From: Darksidea phi
Lineage: Eukaryota; Ascomycota; Dothideomycetes; Pleosporales; Lentitheciaceae
Assembly (NCBI GenBank): GCA_030770425.1
Contig: JASJFT010000018.1
Location: 248,001-312,000, forward strand
Length of the DNA stretch: 64,000 bases
Reading direction: 5' to 3'
Under the pieces are notes generated by a model. That model was not told the origin of the DNA. It ran no database searches and saw nothing but the letters and a program-made list of their open reading frames with translations. This document shows positions 1 to 10,257 of this stretch, piece by piece (positions within the stretch are counted from its first letter, which is position 1; each line of letters starts with the position of its first letter). The position numbers and the translations under genes are program-made.

Positions 1-57
1 GAATGCCGCAGCTTGACTTGGAATGCCGCAGCTTGACTTGGAATGCCGCAGCTTGAC
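1..57. repeat. 20-bp tandem repeat at window edge
   Basis: Nearly three perfect copies of a 20-bp unit beginning GAATGCCGCAG and ending CTTGACTTG, starting at the first base. The array may continue to the left of the window. No function is visible. Confidence 0.9.
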
Positions 58-1234
58 GATTCATATCGATCTCGACGCTTTCCAGAAAGATTGCGGGAAT
101 TTGGGGCTGTCCCGCCAATCATCAAGCATTATAGGCACCGCCGCGCAATGTCAGGTTGCCCACAGTAGAACGCCGCTGATAGCGAAATCAGGTTGAGAAC
201 GAGAATAACTGACCTCGTATACCATGCTCAAGTGCAAAGCGGGCCGCTCATAAGAGTAACTCGGATCAGATCAATGCATATCAGCAATACAGTATCGGGA
301 GTCCTGATCTTACACTTCCGAAGCAGATCAGCTGTGCGGACTGGGTTGAGAGCGGCGCAGTTACGATGGAGCCAGGTACATCGCATAATGGAATTAAAAA
401 GTATCGAAGTGAGCAGAGGTTTTAATCTGTTGGCCAGCACCTACTTCTGTCATGACAGAGCGGGAATAACCATTGAATAGGGGCGTTAGAACTACCTCAC
501 GTCATCATGCAATAGGGATACCACTCAACATTGTGGCATGCGCCACGCCCTCTTCCATAAGGCTCGGAACGTTGCGCCACGGCACACTCCACGTCCTCTT
601 TCATGAGCGCGGGCCGTTGCCCTCGCAGACATGCCGTGGCGTAAGCCTAGGTAATGACTGTAATCCCCTTTAGTTTCAACGACCACTTAACGTTTCAGGG
701 TATTCGGGCCGAAATACCTTTTTTGTCTCCTTTTTGAGTTATTCCGTACTATCTTCTTCGCCAGCTGAGAAATACAAAACGAGTCGATCCATAGATGCAG
801 AAGTCTAAGACGGCGGGTAACGATGACAGCGTCTCAAGATTTACTTGGTAGATCAGCATCGCCAATGAAAAACTAGCTACTTGTGTGCTAGAAATATGTT
901 GTGAACATGTTGTACGTACGAGGAATGCTTTAGATACAGAACCTTAACCCCCAGTTCATCAATATTCTGCCGCAGTGATTAATAAAACTCACCTGAACTA
1001 GTATGGCATCGGGCACACGGGCATTCGGTAACAATATCGTCTTTATCCAACGGTCCCAAAATCCCCGAGAGAATTACTGAAATTACTTCTTGTACCTGGG
1101 TTATACGATATGTCCAGTGCTCATTCGCCACAAGGATCAAACGACGTTTTGGCTTTGACATATAATGTAACGTTGATCTCTAACTATGTTGTTTATTCAC
1201 CAAGTCCTGGCTCCTCTATTGAAGCCTGAACACC
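58..1234. other. Gene-poor stretch left of the SDR pseudogene
   Basis: No gene recognised. It holds a family B repeat copy (about 590-715). On the minus strand an ATG at 1161 opens 60 codons with a closely spaced CPCARC cysteine cluster near their end, followed by a GTGAGT donor-like site near 984. This could be a first exon, but no continuation was found, so it is not called as a gene. Confidence 0.5.
590..715. repeat. Dispersed repeat family B, copy 1
   Basis: Aligns by eye with 4880-5005. Shared blocks include a stretch reading roughly CCTCTTT..GGGCCG, a block TGTAA..CCCTTTAG and an end near GGTATTCGGG / GGTACTCGGG. The two copies are diverged, many differences being C/T or G/A. No coding potential was seen. 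Family identity is unknown. Confidence 0.55.
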
Positions 1235-1998
1235 ATGGCCAAATCTGTCCTAATCACCGGCTGCAGCAGCGGCATCGGCGTCTCTCTCGGAAACGCCTTC
1301 CAAAAGCGCGGCCTTATTGTCTTCGCAACGGCCCGAAAGCCCGCTGCATTTTCCTCCTTCACGAACGTGCCAAACGTGCATATTCTTGCCCTCGATGTAA
1401 CATCTGAAGCTTCAGTCCGCGAAGCACGAGCAGGTCGGGGTCAAAACAGACGGAAAATTAGATTATCTCATCAACAATGCAGGATTCGGACATGGCCTTC
1501 TCCATTCAAAACAGCAGTTTCCAATATTAACGACACAGCCATCTACAATGCCTCCAAAGCCGCCGTTCACCTCTTCACCTCGACTCTCCGCCTCGAACTT
1601 GCTCTCTTCTCCGTCAAAGTCATCACCGTCGTCACTGGTGCAATTGCAACCTCCCTCATAGTCAACGCCCCCGTTTCGGAGCTGCCTTCAGACTCGCGCT
1701 ACCTCCCAGTCCAAAAGCAACTGGAAGCTACCGCCAGCGGCGGGAATGTCAAGGATGCTATTTCGAGCGACAAGTTTGCTGAGTTGATTGCTGATATTTT
1801 GAGTGGTGCGCCAGGGAAGCTGTGGAGAGGTGCTAGTGCTGCATCAGCGAAGCTGGGGAAGACATGTTTCCCTATATGGTTGATTTGTGATTCTTTGCGA
1901 GGGCATGCTCATTGGTTGGCGAGGGCTAATCTATTGTGCAGGATCGCCTCATGTCGGAAGGGACCGGATTAGACGACCTGAAGAAGTCAAGAAAGTAG
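1235..1998 (+). pseudogene. Broken short-chain dehydrogenase/reductase (AYR1-like)
   Basis: The ATG at 1235 opens an SDR N-terminus with the nucleotide-binding motif TGCSSGIG at residues 8-15. Near base 1430 the frame breaks: the next conserved SDR piece, with the NNAGFGHG motif, is read in another frame at about 1447-1500. Roughly the next 80-100 residues expected before the active site, including the catalytic Ser region, are missing. The active-site motif YNASK follows at about 1543. The C-terminal end of the family (MSEGTGLDDLKK) is read in yet another frame and stops at 1998. Fungal relatives of this type include 1-acyldihydroxyacetone-phosphate reductase, but the substrate cannot be assigned here. 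A continuous 245-codon frame exists but does not give a working Rossmann enzyme. Confidence 0.8.
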
Positions 1999-2151
1999 TG
2001 TATCCTTAGTAGATCGATCGTGTATTCAGAATGAGTGAACTACAGCGCTAAATCCATCGCTATCCTTTGCCTTTAACTTGATGTCCAGGTTCCAAATTCG
2101 CTCGATCACATCGTAGAGACGCTCCGGGTGGGCGGAAGTAATGATAACTTA

Positions 2152-3443
2152 CTAAGAAGCAGTACTAAGTGGCTTATCTTCTGTGGCCACTGACGGCGAT
2201 TGATCTCTTTTGGTAATTGATGGCATGAAACGCCCCATATTGAAAGATAGAGACGGGGTATGTCGGTGGGGCCTCTCAAGGAATCCAGGAAAGTATTTCC
2301 GCAACAAAGGCTTGAGAGATATCAGGCAGGCGCAAATTATCGAAACGTCCATTTCAGCATCCCTCAAGAATTTGTCAGTGTACGATCGCCTCCTGAACAG
2401 GGTCGACTTACCACCATATAACCAGCTTCGCGGCATCCCAAGTGAAGTCTGGCATATGTTGCATGTCTGCATTCTTCTTGGCTCTGACGATGCTGATGCC
2501 TACAACACTATTCATAAGTTAGTATTGTTCCAATGAAACGACAGCTAACTTACAGTCCTCCGGTCATCATAATGCCCATCACGGCGATCTTCTCCCGCGG
2601 TGCGAGATTCTTCAGGTCTCTCAAAATCGCAAGCGGAAAAAGCAAAATGATCACATCGGTGATGACGTTCATTACGCCGTTGAACATAGTAACGTTCATG
2701 CGGTTGATACATGAACCCCCCTTAACGGTCAAGTCCCAGTATTTCTTCAAGGGTCGACAAGCATAAAGCCATAAAAATGACGTCACGAGACTGTAAAGAA
2801 CGACAATTGCCATCACGGCATAGACAAACTTCCGCAGCTGCGGACGCGCTACGAGAAAGCGGAGGTAGAAGTACAAAATCGAGAGCTTAGTGAACATGAT
2901 GGACAAGCCGTAGAATGTGCCGTGAATAGCTCCGACCTAACATACCTCGGTCAGGCGCGCTTGTGATACTAGTAGGCGATCATACGGACCTTGGCAAATC
3001 TGGCGTTGTATGTTGAAAATGGGACCTCCCAAAAATGGCGGCCCAGTCCGCACTGTACCACTAGGATGGTCAGTCAGGAAGACACATGGCTCTAGGGAAC
3101 TTACTGATGCAGGTAAGTATTGAGCTCACTACGGCGCATATCTGGATGATAGTCAGACATTTTGATGCGGTTTCGGCAGATGTCAACAAGATGTACCCAA
3201 CCGATGGCCAACAGATCTAGTGAATGTGAGCATCAGCCGTTGACTAAAGCTCCATAAGTACTTACAATCAGCGGCTCCTCGAGCACGTAGAATAAAAAGT
3301 ACGGTATAAGCCCGTAATCCAACAAAGACGGATGCGATGACAATCAAAGAAATAGTGACAGCATAGTTCATAGGAGCCAAATTGGCCGGATTGTCGAAGT
3401 TGGGTGTCACCCCAGGGGGTGGTGGAACGACACCTTTGGTCAT
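2152..3443 (-). CDS. Rhodopsin-fold integral membrane protein (Pth11-related fungal family)
   Basis: I reconstruct seven exons (3266-3443, 3197-3216, 3105-3141, 2990-3060, 2554-2936, 2412-2507, 2152-2362) with GT-AG introns, giving 331 codons plus stop in one consistent frame. The product has about seven hydrophobic segments, starting with an N-terminal one beginning MNYAVTISLIV. Family hallmarks of the fungal rhodopsin domain are visible: VQCGLGRHFWEVP after the second segment, TKLSILYFYLRF, WLYACRPLKKYW and ICACLISLKPLLRKYFP near the end. A hydrophilic 40-residue tail follows. Such proteins sit in the plasma membrane and some (Pth11) sense surface cues; no ligand is inferable here. Exon 2 is only 20 nt, so that part of the model needs cDNA. 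The gene looks intact. Confidence 0.75.
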
Positions 3444-4879
3444 ATTCGATATGTTGAAGAGCAGGCGGGAAGGATACCGCTAAGAATGGTGCGCAATAGT
3501 TCGTTCGTTGAATGATGTAGTATACGATTGACTGCGATGGGTATCTCTTATACAGCTCCACTCTCAGCCGTCGTCTCCCTTTCCCACTGTGACAGTGGCC
3601 CTTTCGTTTTAGGATTCTTGTGTGTCAAGCGGTGAATCGGATCTTCCCGGATTGGATGGAGGGGCAAAAGGAAGGCGTCCTAGGACCCGGTGATTTGCGA
3701 AAGTGATATTGGCAATGGGTGGTGTGGCAAGCCTTTTACCATGCATTGCACAAGCCAGCGCCACGGCGACGCCCCCTCAACTCCAGGCCATGTGCATGCG
3801 CATGGTCCTCACCATAATTTCGTGTTCGCTTCACGAGACATAGCTATCGGACCAAAATGATTCGGGGTCTACTGCGCATCATTCTCTCCTATGAATTGCG
3901 ACGTCAATATCCAACTCATGCTCCTTGCCCATAGTGATCCGACACCTGGTCCCATCAATGTCTGGCAATGGTGTAATGATGTTGTGTGACCCTCTCAAAA
4001 CGCCATGAACGCCTCCCGTCTCTTAGCCCTTGGTTCACCACCACTGAACCCAAGTGCTATGAGAATGTGGCACACCTCGAATTAGACGCCAAAGCTCGGT
4101 AGAGAAGCCCATTGGTGGGCAATAAGCCAGTTAAACCTCGGATGTGTGGAAGCGGATGACACATAGGAAGAACAAATTGACCATAATTTTTTTTTTAATT
4201 TTTTTTGGACAGAGCAGAAAGAACGAGAATAATCGTATGACGTGGCGCTATCGGATGTTGCGATCGACACCTATACTTTGGACATGCCTTGGGGAAGCAG
4301 GTGCTCGCGTAACTTTCTCAGTCGTAGCGCGCACTCTTGGACTATCAAGAGGGATTTGAACATTACAATAGTACGAGCGCCATATGCAGTGGCCATATTA
4401 CCGGTATGGAGTCGCGCGCAGTTGCGCGTTACAGCTGCCACCGTCGCTTATCCCGCATTGCGCATGCGACATCCCATCTAGGGCTAGTTTCCTAATCGCA
4501 CACGCCATACCATTGTTTTTTTCACCAGCCAGGCCCTGCCTCGAGAAATAGCCTTTGTCGGAGATATCGTTCCTTCGCTAATGTCAGATACGTAACCAAC
4601 CCTCAAAGGGATAGACACGATGGACTGGCGCGTCCGTGGCGACGCCCTGCGGCGGTTGCGTGGCTGCGTTGGGAGTCATGGGACGATCGATCAACGCGGC
4701 AACTTCCGAGACGGCCCCGCCGGGTCGCGAGATGGAGGTGGGCAGGTTGAAGAGCTAGCTGCGTAGATAGGCAGAGCGATCGATGAGATAATAGAGGATA
4801 GAGTACAACGCTCCGCTGATAAACTCCCATGCCATAATTTTTAGGCGGTAGCGATGATAGTCTACCAGACTCGGGAGTA
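3444..4879. other. Intergenic region, no gene seen
   Basis: Upstream flank of the membrane-protein gene. Only short frames without recognisable content. A T-rich run lies at about 4188-4207. Nothing else stands out. Confidence 0.6.
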
Positions 4880-5005
4880 CGCCACGGCCTCTTTTATAAA
4901 AATCGGGCCGCTACCTTAATAGTTATGCCATAACGTACGCCTTAGGCAACAACTGTAACACCCTTTAGCTTGAACAACAACCATGGGTTTTAAGGTACTC
5001 GGGGT
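4880..5005. repeat. Dispersed repeat family B, copy 2
   Basis: Matches 590-715 in the same orientation with many transition differences (for example CCTCTTTTATAAAA against CCTCTTTCATGAGC). It is more AT-rich than copy 1, as expected if RIP acted on it, though that is inference from two copies. Confidence 0.55.
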
Positions 5006-5341
5006 GGGGCTGCGCCTGTGGGTGGAGCGCGCTAGGAAATCTCTTCGGATCGAAGCAAGATCTATCAGAGGTACCCTAGGATCCTGGAGAAGAAAGAAGA
5101 AGCGTCGCATAGAGCTGGGGGCCTGGCAAACCCCCTTCCGGCCTTCCTCCTCCTGATCCTAGGATACTTTGGTCCGATGGTATATGATCTGGCCTCGATA
5201 CTCGAAAGGTTAAGGGTTCTATTTCGTTCCTCACCGCAAAGGTATATTAAATCGAAGAGGGTTTATATACTTTCCACCTCTATCTTAGATTCTAGTACTA
5301 GGAGAATCTAATCCCTCTCCAATTTCTAGTACAATTAGTCG

Positions 5342-5627
5342 TTCTGGCTGATGCAGAGCTCAGTAGCTGGCTGATATCGAGCTCAGTGGCTAGCCTATAT
5401 CGAGCTTAGGAGGGTGCCTTATTTAGTTGGTAAGTATATAGTATTAAGGTTGTTGAGTATATGACGTAGAAAATTTCACATGCTAGCATGTGAATACCCG
5501 CGAACACCCGCCCCTGCGCGCCCTTATACCACCCAACGACCAGCCAGCTACTGAGCTCTGCATCGGCCAGCTACTGAGCTCGATATAGGCCAGCCGCTGA
5601 GCTCGATATCAGCCAGTTACTGAGCCT
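5342..5627. repeat. Inverted pair of about 24-bp tandem repeats
   Basis: The left arm (about 5342-5412) has three degenerate units of the type CTGGCTGATATCGAGCTCAG. The right arm (about 5536-5627) has four units in the opposite orientation (CTGAGCTCGATATCAGCCAG). The arms flank about 120 bp of unrelated sequence. The two arms could fold into a long imperfect hairpin. No gene overlaps. Confidence 0.75.
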
Positions 5628-5637
5628 CATACTAAGT

Positions 5638-5709
5638 CTGATACTGTACCTGATACTGTGCCTGATACTGTACCTGATACTATGCCTGATATTGTGCCTG
5701 ATACTATAC
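5638..5709. repeat. 12-bp tandem repeat, six units
   Basis: Six consecutive copies of a CTGATACTGTAC-like unit. Differences between units are nearly all C/T or G/A. Directly follows the inverted tandem pair. Confidence 0.85.
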
Positions 5710-6294
5710 CCCGATTCTTAATAAGGATAAGGATAAGGGTATAGTACTATAGTACATATAATATTATCATAAAGATTCTATAATTAGGGGGGCCAGCACC
5801 CCTAATTAGGGGAGGGGGGGGGGAAAGGAACCCTATATTAGGGGTACTCGGAAACTTAGTGTCAACGCTCCTTTCCCAACTCTCTTGTCACCTGGCGCAT
5901 GCAGAAACAGCCACTGTGAAAAGTTATCGCAGCCATCCAAGAACCAAGGTATTGTCGATGTCGATATCAATGAAAGAGGGCTCGCCGTGGAAGCCTTTGC
6001 ATGAGATAGAGAAATGAAGAACCTCTCTCTCGCTGCGGTTGACGTTGACGCCGTCGCAATCAAAGGGATATAGTGCGCTCCTTTTACTCTAGTTTGTCCG
6101 CCCGAGAGGAACAGCCTTCGGATAGAGAGATAGTAACTAGGGTCTGATATACTGGGGTCCAACCAACAAGAAATTGAGACTGATGGTGCAGCGCTCAAGG
6201 GTGCCGTTCTGTGTACAAGAAACATGAAGACATGAAGTGGTTGGTGGATGTTGACGATAAATTTGAAGAAGATATATAATGGGGAGGCTGGCTG
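5710..6294. other. Low-complexity and unassigned stretch
   Basis: Contains a G-run at about 5812-5823 and an open minus-strand frame (5833-6348) of biased composition that runs into the family A repeat. I see no protein family in it and do not call it a gene. Confidence 0.5.
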
Positions 6295-6620
6295 GGCATA
6301 AGAGATGAATACGAGTGGGATGCTGGTATCATTGCAGGCAATTTTCATACTATAGGGGGTAGTGTAGGTACGCTAACTCTTCGCTGCCGCTGTTGAAGTC
6401 TCCCAACGCTCTACCTCAACTCCCCCACTCGGCAGCACATTTCATTTCTCGCCACCTGTTAATATTCCAAATATTACTTCGTCGGTATTACTATACATAG
6501 CTCTAAAGCCCTGTTATCGTGTATAAGGTATAGGTATAGTACCTCTACTGTGTACAAACTCCTACTGTGTTTCGTACAGACCTTGCAAAAGAGACTCCTA
6601 CTATGCAGATCCAAAACAAA
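6295..6620 (+). repeat. Dispersed element family A, partial copy 1
   Basis: Aligns with the right-hand part of the 24305-25633 copy and with the reverse complement of 40912-41230. Shared landmarks in order: CTGGTATCAT, GCAATTTTCATACTATAGG, CGCTAAC, a block around AATATTCCAAATATTAC, and the terminal GAGACTCCTACTATGCAGAT. Only the end-proximal third of the element is present; the left part is missing or not recognisable. Confidence 0.75.
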
Positions 6621-7847
6621 TCTACAAGACTAATGTGTACTCTGCAACTGATTGGAATCGCTACTTTTCTAACTACAACCCTCTCTCTACTAGACCTCAC
6701 AGAGCTACACTCCTCAACCTCCTCAAATATCTCTCCTTCCCTTTTCACTCGCCTCCCTCTCCTACGGCCCGGTGACTCGCAACACGTCTCGACCCTCTCA
6801 AGACGCCCCATAAAAAACACTTAGTTCGCTACCAAAATCTTAACTAACCATGGATATCCCCCGCTACCATCGAATACATAGCTCGTAGTAATTACATATG
6901 TGCATCTAACGTCTCCATTGTCGCAGCACACAAGAGCGTTACTTTTTCGGGCTACAATCAAAAAGGACGGAGAAGAGAGGAGGCAAGACGTGATGGCCGG
7001 AGGAAGGCGTAGGGTATGATGTTAGGTGTGTATTTGAAGCTGTGCAGTACTCCTGCAACGTTTCTTAACGTAATGTTTTACGTCTTTCTTTCTTAAGCCT
7101 GCAATTTTATGTATTTACGCGTCCAAATAGAGACGCTTGCATAAAGAATTGTTGGTGTTATGGTCATCGCACCTTTGCAGGCCCGCGTGCTGCATTCGTC
7201 TTGATTGCAACGCAACAATCCCAAACCATCACAATGTGAGCCTACTAACACGCACATACCTATCTTCCCTGAAACGAAATTACCGGCCTTTCTTTGAACA
7301 CTCCATGCGGATGTAGAAAAGGAGAGAGCGACTCAAGCCAACATGCAGTACGCATCCATCTTCGCCCCATCCCCAGTCTAAATCGAGAGATAAACAAATA
7401 CACGTGGCCTATTGCATCAACAAACACGTTAATTCCCAGAACAAGGCGTCAGCTTAGGGTCCACCTTCTTCTGTCGACTAGCCAGGAGAGCGCCCAGAAG
7501 AGGCGAAAGCAGCGATAAAGTGTATCTGACATGCCTCCAACCGGAGTTGCACGGCGTGAACGGTAGATTGCGCACCTCGGTCGCCCTCTTTTTGGGCCGC
7601 CTTGCTGCCTCGTGGAGGAGAATAGAGTGCTGACAGCAGTCAGATCTTCGGGTCTCATTTCAAGTAGGGCTGACCTCGAGTAAGACGGTAGGGTGATTCC
7701 ACCTCGGCAATTGAAAGGAAAACTCGCTCGAAGGGACGTCTCCTAAGTTTGCAACATGTAGCGCTGACACGAACATTGTTTCTATCTATTTTACTCCATG
7801 TCTCGTAACTTCGTTTATACTTTGACGTGACTGGCCTCCCCGCTTAC
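6621..7847. other. Intergenic region, no gene supported
   Basis: Short frames on both strands (for example plus 7294-7518, minus 7449-7658) lack family features and clear splice structure. This region holds the 3' flank of the epimerase gene. Confidence 0.55.
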
Positions 7848-9128
7848 TCACAGCTTCCCTCTCCTTGAATCTACCGCCTGTCTCAGCTTTTTGATAACCT
7901 CACCCGGGTCAGCTGCTCCAAAAACAGCGCTACCTGCGACGATGACATTGGCTCCGGCCTCTGCTGCTTGGTCGATAGTCTTCTCCGACAAGCCGCCGTC
8001 GACTTCAATGTGGAGCTCGGGATACTTCTTGCGGAGCGCTGCAACCTTTGGTAATTCCGAGGCCATGAATGATTGGCCGCCGAAGCCGGGTTCGACAGTC
8101 ATAATGAGGACCATCTGCGAAATGTTAGTGTTAACGTGTCTGATGAGTTCCTGGTGGCGGTGGGAGGAGCCGGGAGTCCAGCGGGTAGAGGTGTGATAGG
8201 GAAAAATGGCATGATGGCGAGTGGACGCAGCCAATGAAAGGAGACGGCTAGTCCATGAGCATTCTCGAAATGGCATGAGGGAAAGGAAGCGACAGGGCAT
8301 AAACGGCGCATTTGTTCGCGTGCTTAAGCGCCGCCACGCCGAGCCGCCCGCACCCCTTCAGCCCTACGCGACATCCTTACCACATTTATTGATATGGCGG
8401 TAAATTTCGATTATCGATAAATAGCGTGATAGTGTAGCGAAATTGAAGTGACTTACATCAGGCACTTCCTCCTTCACAGGGTTCTCTAGAATTTCCCACA
8501 ACACGTCCACAGATGTGCTGGGCTTTATCGCAATGCCGGCCTGCAGGCCCTCTCCATGTATGAACCGGATGAGCTCTTTCGGCGATGTCTTCTCGCTGGA
8601 GGTGCCCGCGGGGGAGTCGGCGGCAGTTGAGTTGACGGCGGCTTCGTAGTGGAAGCAGTATAGATCGCAGCCGGCCTTCTTGAAGTCTCGAACCCATCGC
8701 TTGGGCTAGACGAGTGATCAGTTAGCAAGCGTGTTCGGTGTATATTGGAGGCGCCCAGGGGTAGGAAGGCAGATAGGACCCTAGACTTGGGACGGCGGCA
8801 ATGCAGTGACTGGCGGGCATGTAGAAGGCATGTACCTCTGCGATCATCATGTGGCAATCAAAGGTCCCCTTCCCGTGGGCATTGGTAGGCCGTTCGACGT
8901 GGGAGCGAATCTTGGTAACGACGGGGGCACCGAAGGTCATGTTTGGCACGAAATGGCCGTCCATGATGTCTACCTTGGCTGCGTCAGCGAGCATCGCGTC
9001 GCGCAATCGGTCAGGAACCGTACATGAAGCCAATCGGCGCCCTGGCTAATGGTATCGGAGCATGCCCTGCCCAGCTCTGCAAAGTCGGCGGACAGAATGG
9101 ATGGCGCGATGATGGCGGGTGGCGACAT
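7848..9128 (-). CDS. RPE1: Ribulose-phosphate 3-epimerase
   Basis: Interconverts D-ribulose 5-phosphate and D-xylulose 5-phosphate in the cytosolic pentose phosphate pathway. Four exons (9024-9128, 8836-8973, 8457-8705, 7848-8114) join in phase 0 to 252 residues, close to the usual 225-250. It begins [20 protein letters not shown], which is the family start and fixes the ATG at 9128. The (beta/alpha)8-barrel motifs are all present: [11 protein letters not shown] (metal-binding His and Asp), [17 protein letters not shown] (second catalytic Asp region) and [10 protein letters not shown] near the C-terminus. Introns are 50, 130 and 342 bp; the third is long for this window and stays open in the downstream frame, which could mislead an ORF-based call. 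It is divergent from the methyltransferase gene at 10258. Intact. Confidence 0.93.
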
Positions 9129-10257
9129 GATAGCGGCGCTTTTGGCTGGCAGATAGCGTTCGGATGCCTATATGACGTACAGCAGGGCCAATCGCAGCGC
9201 GGTGGTGTCGGGAGTGGAGATTTCGATGTGATGGCTCACGATGGGCCGCGTGGTGTTGAGCCTCAGCGCGCGTTACGCCTGCCCCACTAATACCCCGCCT
9301 TGGCATTCACGACTTCATTCATGCGAACAGCGAGATCGCTCCTCATTCATCCCTCTCCCGTTTCGACTGCGACCATCTTTCCGTCCTAGGTTTCGAGTAA
9401 GAATGATTCAAAACACAGCCACCTCGATTTGGTTTTTTCGGGCGTCTTGTTTCTGTGCCTCTCGCGAGGCACGGCACGGTTCCCGTCGACACTCAGCCAT
9501 CGCGGGAGCCCTGAACTCTGCCGCAGACTCGCTCGGCCCTGAAGAAAGTAGATGGCATCTGGAGCCACGGGGGACCTACATCGCGTGGCTTTATTGGCGA
9601 CCATGCCGTACACCGTCTCGCGGCGTAGTGATTGGCCCCGTGGAAGAAACGTAAGCGCCGGAAACAGAGCCACCCTCGGCGCTTGCATCACGAACACCCA
9701 ATCCACTCCCTCGCAGCCCGTTCCAGGCGCCCAGCGACCCAAAAGCAGACAGCGCAGGATTTGCCCATGTTCGCGAGCCTGCCAGTCGTACAGCAGCTAG
9801 CCAACCACAGGCCCGCAATCGAGGTCGCCATGTCGTGGCCGCCTTTGAGCCGCTATCGTCTCTCCGCTCCGCCTCGCGCCGCACTGCGAGTGGACAGAAC
9901 GCCTGGCTATGCTTCCAACTGCCAGTGCAACATGGGTGGGCCAACAGGCAGGTTGGAATCAAAGCGTCTACCCGCAATATATACTGACGCTGCCCGGCCC
10001 GCGCCCGCAACTGCTGTCCTCGGTATTCAGTTCTTTCTTCCTCCCGAGCTCCTCTACTGCGCCGCGCTTTCGTTGATCGAAGCATCCCATTTATATCGCT
10101 CGCTGTTGATCAGCAAAGGGTTATTGCCCGTTAATATCGGTTCCTGTTAATAGTTATTACTCCATCCATCCCGTCTCACATCGATAGCTCGGATATCCCA
10201 CTACGCTTTCTTAATAATAGCACCAGGCAGTGCTGACCTCAGCCCAATAAATCCATC
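9129..10257. other. Shared 5' region of two divergent genes
   Basis: 1.1 kb between the epimerase (leftward) and the methyltransferase-domain gene (rightward). It should hold both promoters. Overlapping open frames on both strands at 9386-10150 are GC-rich, mutually antisense and match no family I know, so they are left out. Confidence 0.6.

Noticed and set aside
5833..6348. 171-codon minus-strand frame
   Set aside because: It runs out of the family A repeat into low-complexity flank and contains no recognisable protein features.
9386..10150. Overlapping 118-, 164- and 172-codon frames upstream of the methyltransferase gene
   Set aside because: They are GC-driven frames on both strands over the same bases, with no family features or splice structure.
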